This document shows, piece by piece, positions 1 to 7,680 of a stretch of 18,270 nucleotides of DNA. How positions within the stretch are numbered: the stretch's first letter is position 1; every line of letters starts with the position of its first letter. The position numbers and the translations under genes are program-made. The stretch covers positions 1 through 18,270 of the forward strand of contig JBHJOF010000013.1 in assembly GCA_050330055.1 (NCBI GenBank). Reading direction: 5' to 3'. A model generated the notes under the pieces. It had not been told where the DNA came from. It did not search any database and saw nothing but the letters and a program-made list of their open reading frames with translations. Origin of the DNA: JBHJOF01 sp050330055. Its GTDB lineage: Bacteria > Pseudomonadota > Alphaproteobacteria > Kiloniellales > JAKSDN01.

Positions 1-825
1 CGGGCGCTGGAGCGGCTCGTCTACGGCGGGCTGGCGGTGCTGTCTGGCTTTACCCCGAGCGACGCGGCGCACGTGCTTGGGCTGCAGCAGGGCTGGTCGG
101 CCGAGGCCGCCCGCTATGGCGCCCTAATCTGGGCCCGCGAGGCGGCCGATCTCGCCGCCGCTGGCGCCGGCCGCGTGCTGGCGGGCTTCTCCGCCGCCGA
201 CCCTGAAGGCATCTGCCGCGCCGTGCTGGCCCAGGTCACCCGCCAGGGCTGCGAGGCCATCGTGACCGCCGCCCTGGCCGAGGAGGGCTCGGGCGAGCCC
301 GTGAGCGCGCAGGCGCAGGGCCTGGGCGCCCGGCTGGTCGAGAAGGCACTCGGCGAAGCGGGCGCAGGCAAGGGCCTGCTCGCCGTGCGCTTTGAACTCA
401 GGGCGCCTTTGGTGGCGATCGGCGCGCCGGCTGCCACCTACTTCCCGGCGATCGCCGAGCGGCTGCACACCCGGCTGGTGGTGCCGCCCCATGCGGCGGT
501 CTGCAACGCCGTCGGCGCGGTGGTGAGCGGCGTGCTGCAGCGGGTCAGCCTGCTGATCACGGCGCCGGCCGAGGGCCGCTACCGTCTGCACCTGCCCGAG
601 GGCACGCGCGACTTCACCGAGCTGGAAGAAGCGGCGGCCAGCGCCACGGCCGCGGCCGAGAAGGCGGCCGCCGAGCGCGCCCGCCTGGCCGGCGCCGTCG
701 AGGTGGTGGTCGAGATCGAGCGCCGGGATCGCATTGCCCCCAGCCCGGATGGTATGAAAACATTCATCGACAGCACCATCACGGCGCGGGCGGCCGGCCG
801 GCCCCGCTTGGCGGGAGAGGCTTAG
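1..825 (+). CDS. Hydantoinase/oxoprolinase family protein, C-terminal part (5' end outside window)
   Basis: The reading frame is open from the first base to the stop at 825, so this is the last 274 residues of a longer protein; an internal GTG at 37 is not the true start. The stretch GFTPSDAAHVLGL near the beginning, and the later block with PAATYFPAIAERL, TRLVVPPHA and CNAVGAVV, are typical of the HyuA/oxoprolinase family. These are ATP-dependent cytoplasmic enzymes that open hydantoin-like or 5-oxoproline lactam rings, usually with a HyuB partner, which could lie upstream. An alanine-rich helix of about 30 residues precedes the C-terminal strand segment. The next gene starts 28 bp downstream on the same strand and encodes an N-carbamoyl amino acid hydrolase type enzyme, the classical follow-up step to hydantoin ring opening. 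The family call is firm; the substrate (hydantoin, N-methylhydantoin, oxoproline or other) cannot be read from this fragment. Confidence 0.85.
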   Translation, partial: RALERLVYGGLAVLSGFTPSDAAHVLGLQQGWSAEAARYGALIWAREAADLAAAGAGRVLAGFSAADPEGICRAVLAQVTRQGCEAIVTAALAEEGSGEPVSAQAQGLGARLVEKALGEAGAGKGLLAVRFELRAPLVAIGAPAATYFPAIAERLHTRLVVPPHAAVCNAVGAVVSGVLQRVSLLITAPAEGRYRLHLPEGTRDFTELEEAAASATAAAEKAAAERARLAGAVEVVVEIERRDRIAPSPDGMKTFIDSTITARAAGRPRLAGEA

Positions 826-841
826 GCTGGGAATTGGGAAT

Positions 842-846
842 GGGAG
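842..846 (+). promoter_or_regulatory. Ribosome binding site for the GTG-started M20 hydrolase
   Basis: GGGAG lies seven bases before the GTG at 854 and supports that start. It sits inside a purine-rich stretch (about 829-853) in which GGGAAT-like units repeat. Confidence 0.5.
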
Positions 847-853
847 AGCGGGA

Positions 854-2089
854 GTGGCGGAAAACCTTCGGATCGACGGGCAGCGGCTGTGGGACAGCCT
901 GATGGAGATGGCGCAGATCGGCGCCACGGCCAAGGGCGGCGTCTGCCGCCTGGCCTTGACCGACCTGGACCGGCAGAGCCGAAAGCTTTTCACTCGCTGG
1001 GCCGAGGAGGCCGGTTGCACGGTTTCTTTCGACGCCATGGGCAACATCTTCGCCCGCCGCCCCGGCCGCAACGACAACCTGCCGGCGGTCATGACCGGCA
1101 GCCACCTGGACAGCCAGCCGACCGGCGGCAAGTTCGACGGCGCCTACGGCGTGCTGGCCGGGCTCGAGGTGCTGCGCACCCTGAAGGACCTCGGCGTCGA
1201 GACCGAGGCGCCGGTCGATGTCGTGGTCTGGACCAACGAGGAAGGCAGCCGCTTCGCGCCGGCCATGATCGGCTCGGGCGCCTATGCCGGCGTCTTCGAC
1301 CTCGAGTACGCGCACAGCCGCAAGGACGGCGAGGGCCGCAGCCTGGGCGAGGAGCTGGCGCGCATCGGCTACAAGGGCGAGGGCTGCGGCGGCCGTCCGG
1401 CCACCGCCTACTTCGAGGCGCACATCGAGCAGGGCCCGATCCTGGAGGCCGAGGAGAAGACGATCGGCGTGGTGACCGGCGCCCAGGGCCAGCGCTGGTA
1501 CGAGATCACCATCGTCGGCCAGGAGGCGCACGCCGGCCCGACGCCCATGGCGCGGCGCAAGGACGCCCTGGTCGGCGCCGCGCAGATCGTGACCGCGGTC
1601 AACCGCATCGGCCATGCCTTCCAGCCCAATGCCTGCGCCACCTGCGGCATGCTGAACGTCAAGCCGAACAGCCGCAATGTGATCCCCGGCGAGGTCTGGA
1701 TGACCGTCGATTTCCGCCACCCGAGCGACGCGCGCCTGGCCGAGATGGACCAGGCTCTGCGCAAGGCTGCGGAGGAGACGGCCGACGGCGGGCGTCTGGA
1801 CATCACGGTCGATCAGATCTGGGGCTTCGACGCGGTGCCCTTCGATCCGGCCTGCGTCGCGGCAGTACGCGCCGGGGCCGAGCGCGCCGGCCTCCGCCAC
1901 ATGGACATCATCAGCGGCGCCGGCCACGACGCCTGCTATATGGCCCGGGTCACGCCGACCGGCATGATCTTCGTGCCCTGCGAAAACGGCATCAGCCACA
2001 ACGAGATCGAGAACGCCACGCCGGCCGACCTGGCCGCGGGCTGCGAGGTGCTGCTGCACGCGATCCTGGAGCGTGCCGGCGCCAAATGA
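854..2089 (+). CDS. M20-family Zn-dependent hydrolase (N-carbamoyl-L-amino acid hydrolase / allantoate amidohydrolase type)
   Basis: A 411-residue protein of full family length, started by GTG. The binuclear metal site of this amidase family is complete: H84 in GSHLDS, D95 in KFDGAYG, E129/E130 in TNEEGSRF, H190 in EAHIEQGP and H382 in SHNEIE. R274-N275 and the GHDA motif at 357-360 match the substrate-binding region. The small dimerisation domain lies at roughly 210-330. Members hydrolyse the ureido group of N-carbamoyl amino acids, ureidopropionate, ureidoglycine or allantoate, giving ammonia, CO2 and an amine. The gene follows a hydantoinase/oxoprolinase by 28 bp and overlaps the next gene by 4 bp (ATGA), so the three are probably one operon. 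The context favours an N-carbamoyl amino acid formed by hydantoin opening or guanidine hydrolysis, but the exact substrate is inference. Allantoate deiminase is the main alternative. Confidence 0.9.
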   Translation: MAENLRIDGQRLWDSLMEMAQIGATAKGGVCRLALTDLDRQSRKLFTRWAEEAGCTVSFDAMGNIFARRPGRNDNLPAVMTGSHLDSQPTGGKFDGAYGVLAGLEVLRTLKDLGVETEAPVDVVVWTNEEGSRFAPAMIGSGAYAGVFDLEYAHSRKDGEGRSLGEELARIGYKGEGCGGRPATAYFEAHIEQGPILEAEEKTIGVVTGAQGQRWYEITIVGQEAHAGPTPMARRKDALVGAAQIVTAVNRIGHAFQPNACATCGMLNVKPNSRNVIPGEVWMTVDFRHPSDARLAEMDQALRKAAEETADGGRLDITVDQIWGFDAVPFDPACVAAVRAGAERAGLRHMDIISGAGHDACYMARVTPTGMIFVPCENGISHNEIENATPADLAAGCEVLLHAILERAGAK

Positions 2090-2970
2090 GCAAGGAGAAA
2101 GCGAGTACCGACGAGCCTTGGTCGATCGATTCCGAGACCGGCATCCTGCGCGACGTGCTGCTCTGCCGGCCGGACTTCTACCAGTGGATGCCGCTCAACG
2201 CGGTTGCCGAGGCGACCCTGGCCGGCGGTGCGTCCTTCGACCGGCGCAAGGCGCGGGCCCAGTTCGACGAGATGGAGGACGCCCTGGAGCAGGCCGGCGT
2301 GACCTGCCACTACCTGGAGCCGGAGAGCCATCTGCACTACCAGGTCTACACCCGCGATTCGAGCCAGGTGACGCCCTGGGGACCGGTCGTCACCCAGCTC
2401 TATCGGCCGCAGCGCCGCGGCGAGTACGCCAGCGTGATCGCCTTCTACGAGGAGCAAGGCAACGGCATCTGGCGCTACTGCAGCCAGGGCACGCTCGAGG
2501 GCGGCGACATCCACATCATCCGCCCCGGCCTGCTGCTGCTCGGCTACAGCGGCAACCGCAGCAACGAGGCCGGCGCGCGGCAGTTCGCCAGGTGGTTCGA
2601 GGCCGAGGGCTGGGAAGTACGCCTGCAGCCCTTTCCCGAGCACTTCCTGCACCTCGACGTGATCTTCTGCATGGCGGCGGAGGGGCTGGCCGTGGCCTGC
2701 CTCGACGTGCTGGACGACGAGCTGCTGCACTGGCTCGGCCGGCACAAGATCCGTACCATTTCGGTCAACTACAAGCATGCGATGGAGCTCGGCTGCAACC
2801 TGCTGGCGCTCGGCGGCCATCGCGTGGTCTCGCCGCGCCACAGCCAGCACCTGAACGGCAGGCTGCGCGCCGAGGGCCTGGCCGTGTTCGACCCCGAGCT
2901 CGATCTCTTCACCCAGGGCGGCGGCGGTGTGCACTGCATGACCATGCCGCTCCGGCGCGATTCGGTTTAG
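2086..2970 (+). CDS. Arginine deiminase/DDAH-superfamily amidinohydrolase or amidinotransferase
   Basis: A 294-residue protein starting at the ATG whose last bases overlap the previous stop (ATGA), indicating translational coupling. The frame is open far upstream, but that part is antisense-like noise over the M20 gene. Guanidino-modifying superfamily motifs are present: TRDSS at 89-93, EGGD at 138-141, the catalytic pair H189 and D191 in HLDV, and the nucleophile C284 in HCMTMP close to the C-terminus. These enzymes form a covalent Cys-amidino intermediate and either hydrolyse it (arginine or dimethylarginine to citrulline, guanidino acid to ureido acid) or transfer the amidino group. The length fits small DDAH-like hydrolases rather than arginine deiminases of about 400 residues. 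Its neighbour would degrade an N-carbamoyl product, so a guanidino-to-ureido hydrolase is the most coherent role; this is inference. Confidence 0.82.
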   Translation: MSKEKASTDEPWSIDSETGILRDVLLCRPDFYQWMPLNAVAEATLAGGASFDRRKARAQFDEMEDALEQAGVTCHYLEPESHLHYQVYTRDSSQVTPWGPVVTQLYRPQRRGEYASVIAFYEEQGNGIWRYCSQGTLEGGDIHIIRPGLLLLGYSGNRSNEAGARQFARWFEAEGWEVRLQPFPEHFLHLDVIFCMAAEGLAVACLDVLDDELLHWLGRHKIRTISVNYKHAMELGCNLLALGGHRVVSPRHSQHLNGRLRAEGLAVFDPELDLFTQGGGGVHCMTMPLRRDSV

Positions 2971-3034
2971 GGGTTGGTCATGCGCTCTTTCTGGTCTGTT
3001 CCCACTCGGCATGCAGGTAAGGATTCTTGTCTTG

Positions 3035-3184
3035 TCACCCTCACCCTCCCAACGCTTCGCGTTAGGCCCCTCCCTCTCCCCTCAAGGGAGAGGGAAACAA
3101 ACCGCTGCGCCACTGAATCCCTCTACCTCGAGGGGAGAGGGAGGGGGCCGCGCGCCCGAAGGGCGCGTGGGAGGGTGAGGGTGA
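3035..3184. repeat. MITE-like palindromic element with 16-bp perfect terminal inverted repeats
   Basis: The 16 bases at 3035-3050 (TCACCCTCACCCTCCC) are the exact reverse complement of 3169-3184. Each arm contains two smaller hairpins in mirrored order. On the left are 3051-3063 (5-bp stem) and 3072-3094 (9-bp perfect stem, CCCTCTCCC/GGGAGAGGG). On the right are 3119-3141 (same stem with one mismatch) and 3151-3167 (7-bp perfect stem). The middle (about 3095-3118) is unpaired, and no protein is encoded. The CCCTCACCC / CCCTCTCCCC layout resembles dispersed palindromic repeats found between genes in many proteobacteria. No convincing target-site duplication is visible. It fills the gap between the guanidino/ureido operon and the molybdoenzyme gene and could act as a transcript-end structure. 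Confidence 0.8.
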
Positions 3185-3228
3185 TAGAATAAGAGCCTAG
3201 TGCCCAAGCAACGCGGCAGGGACAAGTA

Positions 3229-5622
3229 ATGACAAAAGCCCAGCAACGCAACGGCGAACGACGCATCCCCGGCTACTGCGCCCTCTGCCGCTCGCGCTGC
3301 GGCTGCATCTCGGTGGTGCGCGAGGGGCGGCTGGTGGCGGTCGAGCCGGACCCGGGCCATCCGACCGGCAAGAAGCTCTGCGCCAAGGGCCGCGCCGCGC
3401 CGGAGATCGTGCACGATCCCGGGCGTCTGCTCTATCCCATGAAGCGCACGCGGCCCAAGGGCGATGCCGATCCGGGTTGGCAGCGCATCTCGTGGGACGA
3501 GGCACTCGACACCACTGCGGCCGCGCTCAAGGAGATCGCCGCGCGTCATGGTCCCGAGGCGGTCGCCTTCGGCGTCACCACGCCGAGCGGCACCGCCATG
3601 TCCGACGGCATCGCCTGGGTCGAGCGCCTGATCCGCGCCTTCGGCAGTCCCAATACCGTTTACAGCACCGAGATCTGCAACTGGCACAAGGACCACGCCA
3701 CCGCCTTCACCTTCGGCGGCGGCGTGCAGTCGCCCGACTTCGAACGCGCCGGCTGCATCCTGCTGTGGGGCCACAATCCGAGCGCCACCTGGCTCAGCCA
3801 CGCGGTCGAGGTGCTGGCGGCGCGCGAGCGCGGCGCCAAGCTGATCGTGGTCGATCCGCGCCGCGCCGGCCTGGCCAACAAGGCCGATCTCTGGCTGCGC
3901 GTGCGGCCGGGCAGCGACGGCGCGCTGGCACTCGGCATCGCCCATGTGCTGCTGCGCGAGGAGCTGATCGACCGCGACTTCTTGACGCGCTGGAGCAACG
4001 GCCCGCTGCTGGTGAATCCCAAGAGCGGCCGCTTGATCAGCGCCGCCGACCTCGCTGAAGGCGGCGATCCGGATCGCCTGGTCGCCTGGGACGAGGCGGC
4101 GGGTCGCCCGCTGTTCTATGACCGACGGCGCGGGCCCTATCTGGAGTCGGACACAGCGGCGCTCAGCGGCCGTTTCGAGCTGGAAACGCCGGACGGGCCG
4201 CTGGCCTGCCCGACCGCCTTCCAGCTCTATGCCGATCTGCTCGCCGACTACGATCCCGCGCGCGTCGCCGGCATCACCGGGGTGCCGGCGGATCAGGTGG
4301 TTGCAGCAGCGCGCCTGATCGGCGGACAGCGGCCTCTCGCCTACTACGCCTGGAGCGGCGTCGGCCAGCAGGACAACGCGACCCAGACCGACCGGTCCAT
4401 CGCGCTCCTGAGCGCGCTCACCGGCAGCTACGGCGCGCCGGGCGGCAACGTCGACTTCGCGAAGGTGCCGGTGAACGATGTGTCGGGCCGAGAACTGCTA
4501 CCGCCGGCGCAGCGCGCCAAGTCGCTGGGGCTGGCGCAGCGGCCGCTCGGGCCCGGCCGCGACGGCTGGATCACCGGCCGAGACTTCTGCCGCGCGGTCG
4601 AGCACGGCGAGCCCTATGCGGTCGAGGGCCTGGTCTGCTTCGGCTCGAACCTGCTGCTGTCGCAACCCGACACGGAACGGACCATGGCGACGCTCAGCCG
4701 CCTGAGGTTCCACGTCCACGCCGACCTGCGGCTCAACCCGACCGCCGCCTTCGCCGACATCGTGCTGCCGGTCTGCAGCGCCTGGGAGCGCGAAGGCCTG
4801 CGTGTCGGCTTCGGCGTCAGTCAGGCGGCCGACAGCCTGGTGCAGCTCCGCGCGCCGGTGGTCGAGCCGCTTGGCGAATCGCGCTCCGACGTTTGGATCG
4901 TCTTCGAGCTGGCCAAGCGCCTTGGCCTTGCCAACCTGTTCTTCGGCGGCGACAGCGACGCCGGCCTGCGTCACATCCTGGCGCCCTCCGGCATCGCCCT
5001 GGACGAGCTGCGCGCACGGCCGGAAGGCGTCCGCGTGCCGCTGCAGACGCGCTTCCGCCGTTACGCCGAGGAGGTCGAGAACGCGCCACGCGGCTTTCCG
5101 ACGCCGAGCCGCCGGGTCGAGATCTACTCCGAGCAGCTCCTGGCGGTCGGGCAGGAGCCGCTGCCGGCCTTCGAGGAGCCGGCGATGAGCCCGGCGAGAC
5201 GCCCCGACCTGGCCGCACGCTTTCCGCTGGTGCTGACCTCGGCCAAGGTGACGGCCTATTGCCACAGCCAGTATCGCGGCATTCCGGCGCTGCGCCGCAA
5301 GGCGCCCGACCCGCTGCTGGAGATCAGCCCGCCGGCAGCCGAAGTGCGCGGTATCGCAGACGGCGACTGGCTGCGGATCGAGACGCCGGCCGGCAGCCTG
5401 CGCGCCAGGGCGAAGCTGAACCCGCAGCTGCAGGACGACGTGGTCTGCGGCCAGCACGGCTGGTGGGAAGGCGCCGAAGCACTCGGCAAGGCGGCGAGCC
5501 CGGTCGCGGGCGAGGGCAGCGCCAACTACAACAACGCGATCGGCACCGGCGACGACGATCCGGTAAGCGGCTCGATCCCGTTGCGCGCCTATCTCTGCCA
5601 GGTGGCCAAAGACCCATGCTGA
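3229..5622 (+). CDS. Molybdopterin-dependent oxidoreductase (DMSO reductase family), substrate unknown
   Basis: A 797-residue protein; an AGGGA Shine-Dalgarno lies seven bases before the ATG. The N-terminal [4Fe-4S] domain has C17-x2-C20-x3-C24 and C51 in KLCAKGR. The molybdopterin-binding catalytic domain spans about 70-560, with C150 in TEICNWHKDHA as the likely molybdenum ligand. LLWGHNPS, VVDPRR and the LVCFGSNLLLSQ region are cofactor-contacting family motifs. The C-terminal dinucleotide-binding domain (about 665-790) ends with GQHGWWEG and SANYNNAIG. No twin-arginine signal precedes the cluster, so the enzyme should be cytoplasmic. No electron-transfer or membrane-anchor subunit is adjacent; the gene stands alone between a palindromic element and an unrelated outer-membrane gene. 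Formate dehydrogenase, nitrate reductase and other specific labels are not supported by what is visible. Confidence 0.9.
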   Translation: MTKAQQRNGERRIPGYCALCRSRCGCISVVREGRLVAVEPDPGHPTGKKLCAKGRAAPEIVHDPGRLLYPMKRTRPKGDADPGWQRISWDEALDTTAAALKEIAARHGPEAVAFGVTTPSGTAMSDGIAWVERLIRAFGSPNTVYSTEICNWHKDHATAFTFGGGVQSPDFERAGCILLWGHNPSATWLSHAVEVLAARERGAKLIVVDPRRAGLANKADLWLRVRPGSDGALALGIAHVLLREELIDRDFLTRWSNGPLLVNPKSGRLISAADLAEGGDPDRLVAWDEAAGRPLFYDRRRGPYLESDTAALSGRFELETPDGPLACPTAFQLYADLLADYDPARVAGITGVPADQVVAAARLIGGQRPLAYYAWSGVGQQDNATQTDRSIALLSALTGSYGAPGGNVDFAKVPVNDVSGRELLPPAQRAKSLGLAQRPLGPGRDGWITGRDFCRAVEHGEPYAVEGLVCFGSNLLLSQPDTERTMATLSRLRFHVHADLRLNPTAAFADIVLPVCSAWEREGLRVGFGVSQAADSLVQLRAPVVEPLGESRSDVWIVFELAKRLGLANLFFGGDSDAGLRHILAPSGIALDELRARPEGVRVPLQTRFRRYAEEVENAPRGFPTPSRRVEIYSEQLLAVGQEPLPAFEEPAMSPARRPDLAARFPLVLTSAKVTAYCHSQYRGIPALRRKAPDPLLEISPPAAEVRGIADGDWLRIETPAGSLRARAKLNPQLQDDVVCGQHGWWEGAEALGKAASPVAGEGSANYNNAIGTGDDDPVSGSIPLRAYLCQVAKDPC

Positions 5623-5745
5623 CAGCCCGGCACCGTTAACGGAAATTTGCCACACCCGGCCCGGAATGGAATGCGGCAAGAGGTCGGCCGGTGCAAGGCT
5701 CGGAAGCGGCGCCTGAGCCTGTGCGATGTTCTACGCTAGAGGGCG

Positions 5746-6771
5746 ATGATCAGTTTCCAATTTTCAGCGTACAGAGCGCGTACCTTCGCCGCCTTGCGGG
5801 TTGCGGCGCTAGTCAGCTTGGCGTGTTTCGCGGCTGCTGGCGGCGCGAGCGCGACGGACGACGTCGGCAGCTTCGATGTCACGCTCGAGAATGACCGGGT
5901 CGCCCGGACCGACCGACACTATACCAACGGCGTAAGGCTCTCCTACCTGTCGCCGGAGGGCGGAGGCCCGGCAGTCCTGCGCGAGCTCGCCAAATGGGTG
6001 CCGATCTTCCCGCCCGACGGCCGGATGCATGTCGGCTTCACGCTGGGCCAGTCCATGTTCACGCCGGACGATACCGGGTCCCGGGAGCTGGTCAAGGATG
6101 ACCGGCCCTACGCCGGTTGGCTCTACGGCGGCGTCGCGCTGGTGGCGGAGGGTGACAACGAACTGCAGACGATCGAGCTCGATCTCGGCGTGGTCGGGCC
6201 CTATGCCTTCGCCGATGAGGCCCAGAACACATGGCACGAGATCATCCGGGTCGACGAAGCGAATGGTTAGGACAACCAGCTCGACAACGAGCCGGGCGTG
6301 GTGCTGTTCTACGAGCACAAGTGGCGCATGCTGCAGGAGGATCCGAGCAGCGGCCTGGGCGTCGACCTGATCCCGCATGCCGGCGGCGCGCTCGGCAACG
6401 TCTTCACCTATGCGGCGGTAGGCGCCACGCTGCGCTTTGGCGAGGGCCTGACGAACGACTATGGTCCGCCGCGCATCCGCCCGGCCGTGCCGGGCTCAAC
6501 CTTGCTGCGGCCCCGCGACCTCTTGGGCTGGTACCTCTTCACCGGCTTCGAGGGCCGCGCTGTCTTGCGCAACATCTTCCTCGACGGCAACAGCTTCAGC
6601 GACAGCCAAAGCGTCGACAAGAATCTGTTGGTCGCCGATGTCCAGGTCGGCGCGGCAGTAATCCTTGGCCAGGTTCGCTTGGCCTATACGCACGTCTTCC
6701 GGACAAAGGAGTTCGGCCACCAGGACCGAGCTGACCGCTTCGGTGCGGTCAGTCTCTCGGTGGCGTTCTGA
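5746..6771 (+). pseudogene. Lipid A deacylase LpxR-family outer-membrane protein gene, interrupted by an in-frame TAG
   Basis: A 342-codon frame from the ATG at 5746 to the stop at 6771 is broken only at 6268-6270 by TAG; the frame is unchanged on both sides. A signal peptide (1-36, cleavage after GASA) is followed by FDVTLENDRVARTDRHYTNGVRLSYLSP, the opening of LpxR-family (DUF2219) beta-barrels. N49-D50, T60 and the likely catalytic H164 in NTWHEII lie before the stop. After it come DNQLDNEPG, LFYEHKWR, GFEGRAVLRNIFLDGNSF and a C-terminal strand ending LSVAF. The family usually reads GWDNQL here, so TGG (Trp) to TAG by one G-to-A change explains the break. LpxR removes the 3'-acyloxyacyl chain of lipid A in the outer membrane. 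The 174-residue product would lack the second half of the barrel. A recent pseudogene, a sequencing error or amber readthrough remain possible. Confidence 0.82.
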
Positions 6772-6804
6772 TGGCGGGAGTCGAGCGCGCCGGGCCGCGG
6801 CAAG

Positions 6805-6831
6805 AGGCCCCGCCTGGAATTGGCGGGGCCT
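6805..6831. terminator. Bidirectional hairpin between convergent genes
   Basis: A perfect 10-bp stem (AGGCCCCGCC / GGCGGGGCCT) closes a 7-base loop. It lies between the end of the LpxR-like gene (forward) and the end of the parA-like gene (reverse). No long T-run follows on either strand; read in reverse the stem is followed by CTTG. Confidence 0.65.
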
Positions 6832-6855
6832 GCGCCACGGGGTGCATGGCCGTCA

Positions 6856-7680
6856 CTAGTGGGACGCGCTGTCTTGGCTTTCTTGACTGTCCTGGTAGGC
6901 GGCATAGGCCGTTGCGATCGGCGCGGTGGCCTTGCCTTCGGTCATGGACTCGCTGATCTCGCGCCACAGCTCCTCGAACGCCAGGGCGGCGCGGCTCTTG
7001 CCGGCGAACTCGCCGATCGGCGCCCGGTGCACGCCCATGCGCTCGACTTCGGTGGCGCTGGGAATGACCGTCATGAGGAAGCTTTCCTTGTCGGCGCGCT
7101 GCTCGAGCACCAGGTCACGATGCAGGGTCTTGCGCCAGTCGACCAGGGTGAAGAACGACATCAGCGGAACGTTGAACTCATCCCTGGTCGCGAGGAAATC
7201 GAGGAGCTGGTCGAGTGCCAGCACCGACAGCGTGGTCGGCACCACCGGCACCAGCAGCCGGTCGACCGACTGGAACACGCTCTCGGCGATCAGGGAGATA
7301 CCCGGGGCGCAGTCGATGATGACATAGTCGTAGACGTCCGGCAGCGCCGCCAGGACGTGCTGAAAGCGATGGCCGGGGTCGTGTGGCGAGCCGAGAACGA
7401 AGTCGTTGCGGATCAGCGAGAAGCTGGCCGAGAAGAGATCGAGGTTGGGATAGTCCGTGGTCTCGATCATGCCGTGCAAGCTGCCGTTCTCGGGCAACAG
7501 GTTCTTGGTACCCCCGTGCTCGGCCGGGCTTGCGCCGAGATAGTAGGTCGCTGCGCCCTGGGGATCGAAATCCCAGAGCAGGACCCGCGCGCCGCTGCGG
7601 GCCGCATAGTAGGCAAGATTGACGGAGCTGGCGGTCTTGCTGACACCGCCCTTCACGTTATAGACCGCGATTGATTTCAT
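6856..7680 (-). CDS. Orphan ParA-family (MinD/ParA) ATPase
   Basis: A 274-residue protein. The ATG at 7680 is preferred over an upstream in-frame ATG at 7752 because the ParA fold begins at once (MKSIAVYNVKGGVSKTA) and an AAGGGA Shine-Dalgarno lies about eight bases before it. The deviant Walker A motif has signature K10 and P-loop K15-T16, with Ser14 and Ala17 where KGGVGKTT is usual. The A' motif DFDPQGAATYYLG (37-49) and Walker B IIDCAP (121-126) are intact. VDWRKTLHRD (180-189) is a family segment in the second half, and the last 25 residues are a polar tail. ParA ATPases bind DNA in their ATP form and position plasmids, chromosomes or protein clusters. No parB, DNA-binding partner or cargo gene is nearby, so this is an orphan of unknown cargo. 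A class III cyclase lies upstream on the same strand. Confidence 0.88.
   Translation of the reverse strand: MKSIAVYNVKGGVSKTASSVNLAYYAARSGARVLLWDFDPQGAATYYLGASPAEHGGTKNLLPENGSLHGMIETTDYPNLDLFSASFSLIRNDFVLGSPHDPGHRFQHVLAALPDVYDYVIIDCAPGISLIAESVFQSVDRLLVPVVPTTLSVLALDQLLDFLATRDEFNVPLMSFFTLVDWRKTLHRDLVLEQRADKESFLMTVIPSATEVERMGVHRAPIGEFAGKSRAALAFEELWREISESMTEGKATAPIATAYAAYQDSQESQDSASH

Noticed and set aside
889..2085. Open frame running upstream of the ADI/DDAH-superfamily gene through the M20 gene
   Set aside because: Arg/Gly/Pro-rich translation without domains; the M20 protein in the other frame is clearly real and the ATGA at 2086 gives the correct start.
5633..5642. 10-bp palindrome CCGTTAACGG after the molybdoenzyme gene
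   Set aside because: Too short and isolated to assign a function; no loop or T-run for a terminator.
4498..5679. Long reverse open frame over the molybdoenzyme gene
   Set aside because: Shadow of the forward gene; low-complexity composition and no motif.
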